Source of the DNA: Marinihelvus fidelis | Lineage (GTDB): Bacteria > Pseudomonadota > Gammaproteobacteria > Xanthomonadales > SZUA-36 | Reading direction: 5' to 3' | Assembly (NCBI RefSeq): GCF_008725655.1 | Contig: NZ_VYXP01000008.1 | Location: forward strand, 53,719 to 117,718 | Length of the DNA stretch: 64,000 nt | In this document: positions 61,555 through 64,000 of the stretch, in pieces | How the letters are laid out: each line of letters starts with the position of its first letter | How positions within the stretch are numbered: position 1 is the first letter of the stretch | Translations under genes and position numbers: made by a program | Notes under the pieces: generated by a model | The model's input: only the letters and a program-made list of their open reading frames with translations | Databases searched by the model: none | Told to the model about the DNA's origin: nothing

Positions 61555-61604
61555 AATGGTGGGCGATACTGGGATCGAACCAGTGACCTCTGCAATGTGA
61601 CTGC
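61555..61604. repeat. attR: 3' part of the intact tRNA-Val
   Basis: The right copy of the 50-bp direct repeat. It is the 3' portion of the complete tRNA on the minus strand, so integration restored the tRNA gene. Confidence 0.92.
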
Positions 61605-61632
61605 AGCGCTCTCCCAGCTGAGCTAATCGCCC
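61557..61632 (-). tRNA. tRNA-Val (anticodon CAC)
   Basis: On the minus strand the 76-base gene folds as a cloverleaf: acceptor GGGCGAT/ATCGCCC, D arm GCTC...GAGC, anticodon stem CTGCA/TGCAG with loop GTCACAT (anticodon CAC), T arm ACTGG-TTCGATC-CCAGT, and encoded CCA. The gene is intact and is the integration site of the island. Confidence 0.93.
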
Positions 61633-61673
61633 TTCCAGCGGGCCGCATAAGGTACTTATTTGCGGCTCGGGAG

Positions 61674-62126
61674 TCAATCTTTTTCGGTGGGTTTCTCCAC
61701 GGCGAATTGGGCCTTGACGCGGTCCCAGGAATCAAATGCCGCCTCGCGGCTGTCGTAGGCGAACAGGCCGCCGATGGTGCAGCGGTCGCCGGCCACCGTG
61801 ATCGTGTCCATTCGCCCGCCACAGAGTTCCCAGTCGTTGCCGCCGATCGCGGCCACGGACGAAGTTCCGATGCCATCGCAGCGTCGATTGGTGACCGCGA
61901 CGAAGTACTCATTCATTCGGCGCGAATCGATGCTGACGACACTGTCGGGGTCCAGGGTGCCGTATCCGTTGATGTCGCTGTTGTTGACGCAGGCGCGGCC
62001 GTCCTGGCCTGTTTCGGCCTTGAACGCGGCCAGGTAGTCGCTGGATGTGGGTTTCGAGGGCTGGTTCGTGCAGGCGCTGATGAGCGTGGCCGCGAACAAC
62101 ACGATGAACGTCTTCACTGAGTTCAT
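61674..62126 (-). CDS. small lipoprotein, DUF6491-like
   Basis: A 150-residue protein with a lipoprotein signal (FIVLFAATLISAC) and a Cys-rich body: GRACVNNSDINGYGTLDPDSVVSID, TNRRCDGIGT, WELCGGRMD and DRCTIGGLFAY. The cysteine and Asp-Ser-Val pattern matches what I recall of DUF6491, a periplasmic group of unknown function. ATG 62126 is chosen; the open frame upstream is antisense to the next genes. It lies 42 bases from the tRNA-Val gene. Confidence 0.72.
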   Translation of the reverse strand: MNSVKTFIVLFAATLISACTNQPSKPTSSDYLAAFKAETGQDGRACVNNSDINGYGTLDPDSVVSIDSRRMNEYFVAVTNRRCDGIGTSSVAAIGGNDWELCGGRMDTITVAGDRCTIGGLFAYDSREAAFDSWDRVKAQFAVEKPTEKD

Positions 62127-62237
62127 GTCGGGGCTCCCGTCGGTGAACAGGCCCACCATTGTAGCAAGTGCCGGGTTTGCCGGTCCCGGGCGCATCTGGC
62201 AGGATGCGGGTATCCCTTGGCAGCCCGGTGGCCCGAC

Positions 62238-62543
62238 GTGAGCACCGAATACCAAAGCTTCAGCGAGTTCTACCCGTTCTACCTGTCCGAGCATGAAAAC
62301 CGCACCTGCCGGCGCCTGCATTTTGTCGGCACCAGCCTGGGCCTGTGCTGGTTCGTGGCGGCCGTTGTGCTGTTGAACCCCTGGTGCCTGCTCGGTGGCC
62401 TGGTGACCGGGTACGCCTTCGCCTGGGTCGGGCATTTCTTTTTCGAACACAACCGGCCTGCCACGTTTTCGCACCCGCTCTACAGCTTTGCCGGCGACTG
62501 GGTCATGTGGAAGGACATCCTGACCGGTCGCATCCGGTTCTGA
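62238..62543 (+). CDS. DUF962/Mpo1-like membrane protein
   Basis: A 101-residue protein starting at GTG 62238 (an upstream TTG is also open). Family marks: SFSEFYPFYLSEHENRTCRRLHFVGT with conserved His residues, GYAFAWVGHFFFEHNRPATFSHPLYSFAGDW. Yeast Mpo1 of this family is an iron-dependent dioxygenase in fatty acid alpha-oxidation; the H..H residues are kept here. Inner-membrane location is likely. The DUF445 gene follows after nine bases. Confidence 0.83.
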   Translation: MSTEYQSFSEFYPFYLSEHENRTCRRLHFVGTSLGLCWFVAAVVLLNPWCLLGGLVTGYAFAWVGHFFFEHNRPATFSHPLYSFAGDWVMWKDILTGRIRF

Positions 62544-62552
62544 GCGGCGCCG

Positions 62553-63809
62553 TTGCGAGCACTCAACCCCGAACGTGAGCAGGAGCAGGCGCGCGCGCTG
62601 GCGCGGATGAAGCGCGTGCCGCTGCTGTTGCTGTTGCTGATGGCGGCCCTGTTTGTCTTCACCCTGGGCCATCCCGCGCCGTGGGCGCCGTGGGTGCACG
62701 CGTTCGCCGAGGCGGGCATGGTGGGCGCGCTGGCGGACTGGTTCGCGGTGGTGGCGCTGTTCCGTCACCCGCTGGGCCTGCCGATTCCGCATACCGCGAT
62801 CATTCCCCGGCGCAAGGATGAGCTGGGCGGGTCGATGTCGCGGTTCGTGGCCGACCATTTCCTCGAGCCCGGCGCCGTGCGCGCCAAGTTGCAGACCATC
62901 GACCTGGCCGGCTACACGGTCAGCTGGCTGAAGGGGCCGGGGGGGCAGGCCAAGGTGGTCGATTTTGCCGAGGCGCTGATCCGCTGGGCGCTGGATGCCC
63001 TTGACGAGCAGCGCGTGCGGAAATTCCTGGGCCGCCTGAGCCGTCGCCAGCTGGAAAAGGTCGACCTGGCGCCGCTACTGGGCCATACCCTGGATTGGCT
63101 GGTCCGTGGCGGCCGCCACCAGGACATGTTCACCCAGGTGTTGCGCCAGGCCATCGTGCTGCTCGATGAGCACCGCGACGCCATCCGCGGCAAGGTGCAG
63201 GAAGAGAGCCCCTGGTGGATTCCCGGTTTCGTCGATGACCGCATCCTGCGCAAGATGCTGGAGCGCATCGAGGCGCGCCTGTACGAGATCAGCCTGGACC
63301 CGGAGCATTCGATGCGCGTGCAGTTTGACCGCTGGGTAGGGCAGTTTGCCGAAGACCTGAAGACCTCGCCCGAGCACCGGGCCACCGGCGAACGTATCAA
63401 GCAGCAGCTGCTGGATAACAACGAGCTGCAGGACTACCTGTACCGGCTCTGGGCCGACCTGGCGGGGCGCCTGGAGGCGGACCTTGACGCCGACGAGTCG
63501 AAGGTGCGCGCCGAGATCGGCGGTTGGGTCGAGCGCCTGGCCGGCGAACTGGAGCGGGACCCGGACATCCAGGCGTGGATGAACGAGTGGCTGACCGAAA
63601 CCGTGGTCACCCTGGTCAACAGCAACCGCGGCCAGATCGCCAGCCTGATCTCCGACACCGTGCAGACCTGGGATGGCCGCGACACCAGCCGCCGCGTGGA
63701 ACTCGCGCTGGGGCGCGACCTGCAGTTCATCCGCATCAACGGCACGCTGGTGGGCGGGCTCGTCGGCCTCCTCATCCACGCTTTCGCGGGGTCGGTGGGG
63801 GGTTGGTGA
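62553..63809 (+). CDS. DUF445-family membrane protein
   Basis: A 418-residue protein with an N-terminal helix (RVPLLLLLLMAALFVFTLG), the family phrase GMVGALADWFAVVALFRHPLGLPIPHTAIIPRRKDELG, a long helical middle part, and a C-terminal helix (GLVGLLIHAF). The start is TTG 62553. Function is unknown; some members affect envelope shape or septation. The last codons (SVGGW) are encoded in the arm of a large inverted repeat. Confidence 0.85.
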   Translation: MRALNPEREQEQARALARMKRVPLLLLLLMAALFVFTLGHPAPWAPWVHAFAEAGMVGALADWFAVVALFRHPLGLPIPHTAIIPRRKDELGGSMSRFVADHFLEPGAVRAKLQTIDLAGYTVSWLKGPGGQAKVVDFAEALIRWALDALDEQRVRKFLGRLSRRQLEKVDLAPLLGHTLDWLVRGGRHQDMFTQVLRQAIVLLDEHRDAIRGKVQEESPWWIPGFVDDRILRKMLERIEARLYEISLDPEHSMRVQFDRWVGQFAEDLKTSPEHRATGERIKQQLLDNNELQDYLYRLWADLAGRLEADLDADESKVRAEIGGWVERLAGELERDPDIQAWMNEWLTETVVTLVNSNRGQIASLISDTVQTWDGRDTSRRVELALGRDLQFIRINGTLVGGLVGLLIHAFAGSVGGW

Positions 63810-63902
63810 ATCGTGGGGCACGCTCGGGTACGTCCCTGTAACGCTCGGATGCGGCCATCCCTGGCCGCATACGGCCCCACGCTTCACCAACCCCCCACCG
63901 AC
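63791..63902. repeat. large nested inverted repeat at the end of the DUF445 gene
   Basis: Arms 63791-63818 and 63875-63902 pair at 27 of 28 bases; an inner stem ATGCGGCCA/TGGCCGCAT (63849-63870) has the loop TCCC. The stop codon of the DUF445 gene lies in the left arm. The plan resembles 4698-4809. No gene was seen in the remaining 98 bases of the window. Confidence 0.75.
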
Positions 63903-64000
63903 CTCGGGAAGCATGAACCTCGAACCCGGGGATGATTCCGAGGTGGTGGCCGCCTGAAGTGCTTCCAGTCGCGGTGGTGGTGGGGTCCCTGCAGGACCGT

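Larger units (their letters stand above)
49678..61604 (+). mobile_element. integrative genomic island in tRNA-Val(CAC)
   Basis: The island is bounded by a perfect 50-bp direct repeat (49678-49727 and 61555-61604) that is part of the 3' portion of tRNA-Val. It carries a tyrosine integrase near one end, an excisionase-like HTH, matching direct-repeat pairs near both ends, and AT-rich DNA in contrast to the GC-rich flanks. Cargo: an HNH-like protein, regulators, a Sel1 protein, and the DUF4365-TPR/DUF262 pair. No capsid, terminase, conjugation or relaxase gene is visible, so it may be a mobilisable or satellite-like island. Confidence 0.9.

Noticed and set aside
49678..61604. Prophage
   Set aside because: No capsid, terminase, portal, tail or lysis gene is visible; the integrase and att sites alone do not make a phage.

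Overview
The window reads as chromosomal DNA of a GC-rich gammaproteobacterium, perhaps of the Xanthomonadales or Wenzhouxiangella type. This is inferred from the gene families: LPS core enzymes, KdkA, B12-controlled class I ribonucleotide reductase, and ECF sigma with Ser/Thr kinase pairs. Codon usage is strongly GC3-biased everywhere except about 49.7-61.6 kb, which is AT-rich and clearly acquired. No CRISPR array, rRNA or intact transposase was seen.

Layout. 0-4.7 kb: end of a kinase/TPR gene and a secreted M16 protease. 4.9-8.2 kb: a cobalamin riboswitch leading nrdA-nrdB. 8.2-9.3 kb: metA on the minus strand, whose stop lies in a 55-bp palindrome. 9.4-16.8 kb: a ten-gene Mrp-type cation/proton antiporter operon with three antiporter-like subunits. 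16.9-19.5 kb: gamma-glutamyltransferase and a VIT-family transporter. 19.6-25.6 kb: two paralogous secreted YadA-head/S74-chaperone proteins flanking an ECF sigma factor and a kinase-TPR protein; both S74 genes share the same bipartite upstream motif. 25.7-31.2 kb: a methyltransferase-like membrane protein, small proteins, a second cobalamin riboswitch with a BtuB-type receptor, and a Bax-like glucosaminidase. 31.2-38.6 kb: envelope genes (metallophosphoesterase, GT4, GT9, KdkA), a GNAT, and an SPFH protein with a ribbon-helix-helix protein. 38.6-48.7 kb: putrescine-type aminotransferase with a PuuD-like amidotransferase, a SulP-STAS-cNMP fusion, a prolyl oligopeptidase, and an E1-like/BNR/ThiS-MoaD trio.

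49.03-49.68 kb holds a RelE/XRE toxin-antitoxin pair. Next comes an 11.9-kb integrated island (49,678-61,604) bounded by a 50-bp direct repeat of the 3' part of tRNA-Val(CAC). It carries a tyrosine integrase, a small HTH excisionase-like protein, regulatory or replication-like genes, a Sel1-repeat gene between short repeats, and two large genes at its far end: a 1326-aa DUF4365-TPR protein and a GmrSD-like DUF262/DUF1524 (HNH) protein. This pair is the best candidate for an undescribed anti-phage system. After the tRNA come housekeeping genes of unknown function (DUF6491, DUF962, DUF445) and a large nested hairpin.

Two non-coding themes recur: 7-bp tandem repeats (GTGACGC/GTAACGC) placed directly after stop codons at four loci, two of them just before B12 riboswitches, and large nested inverted repeats at gene ends. 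Functions are read from motifs and remembered families; no database search was run.
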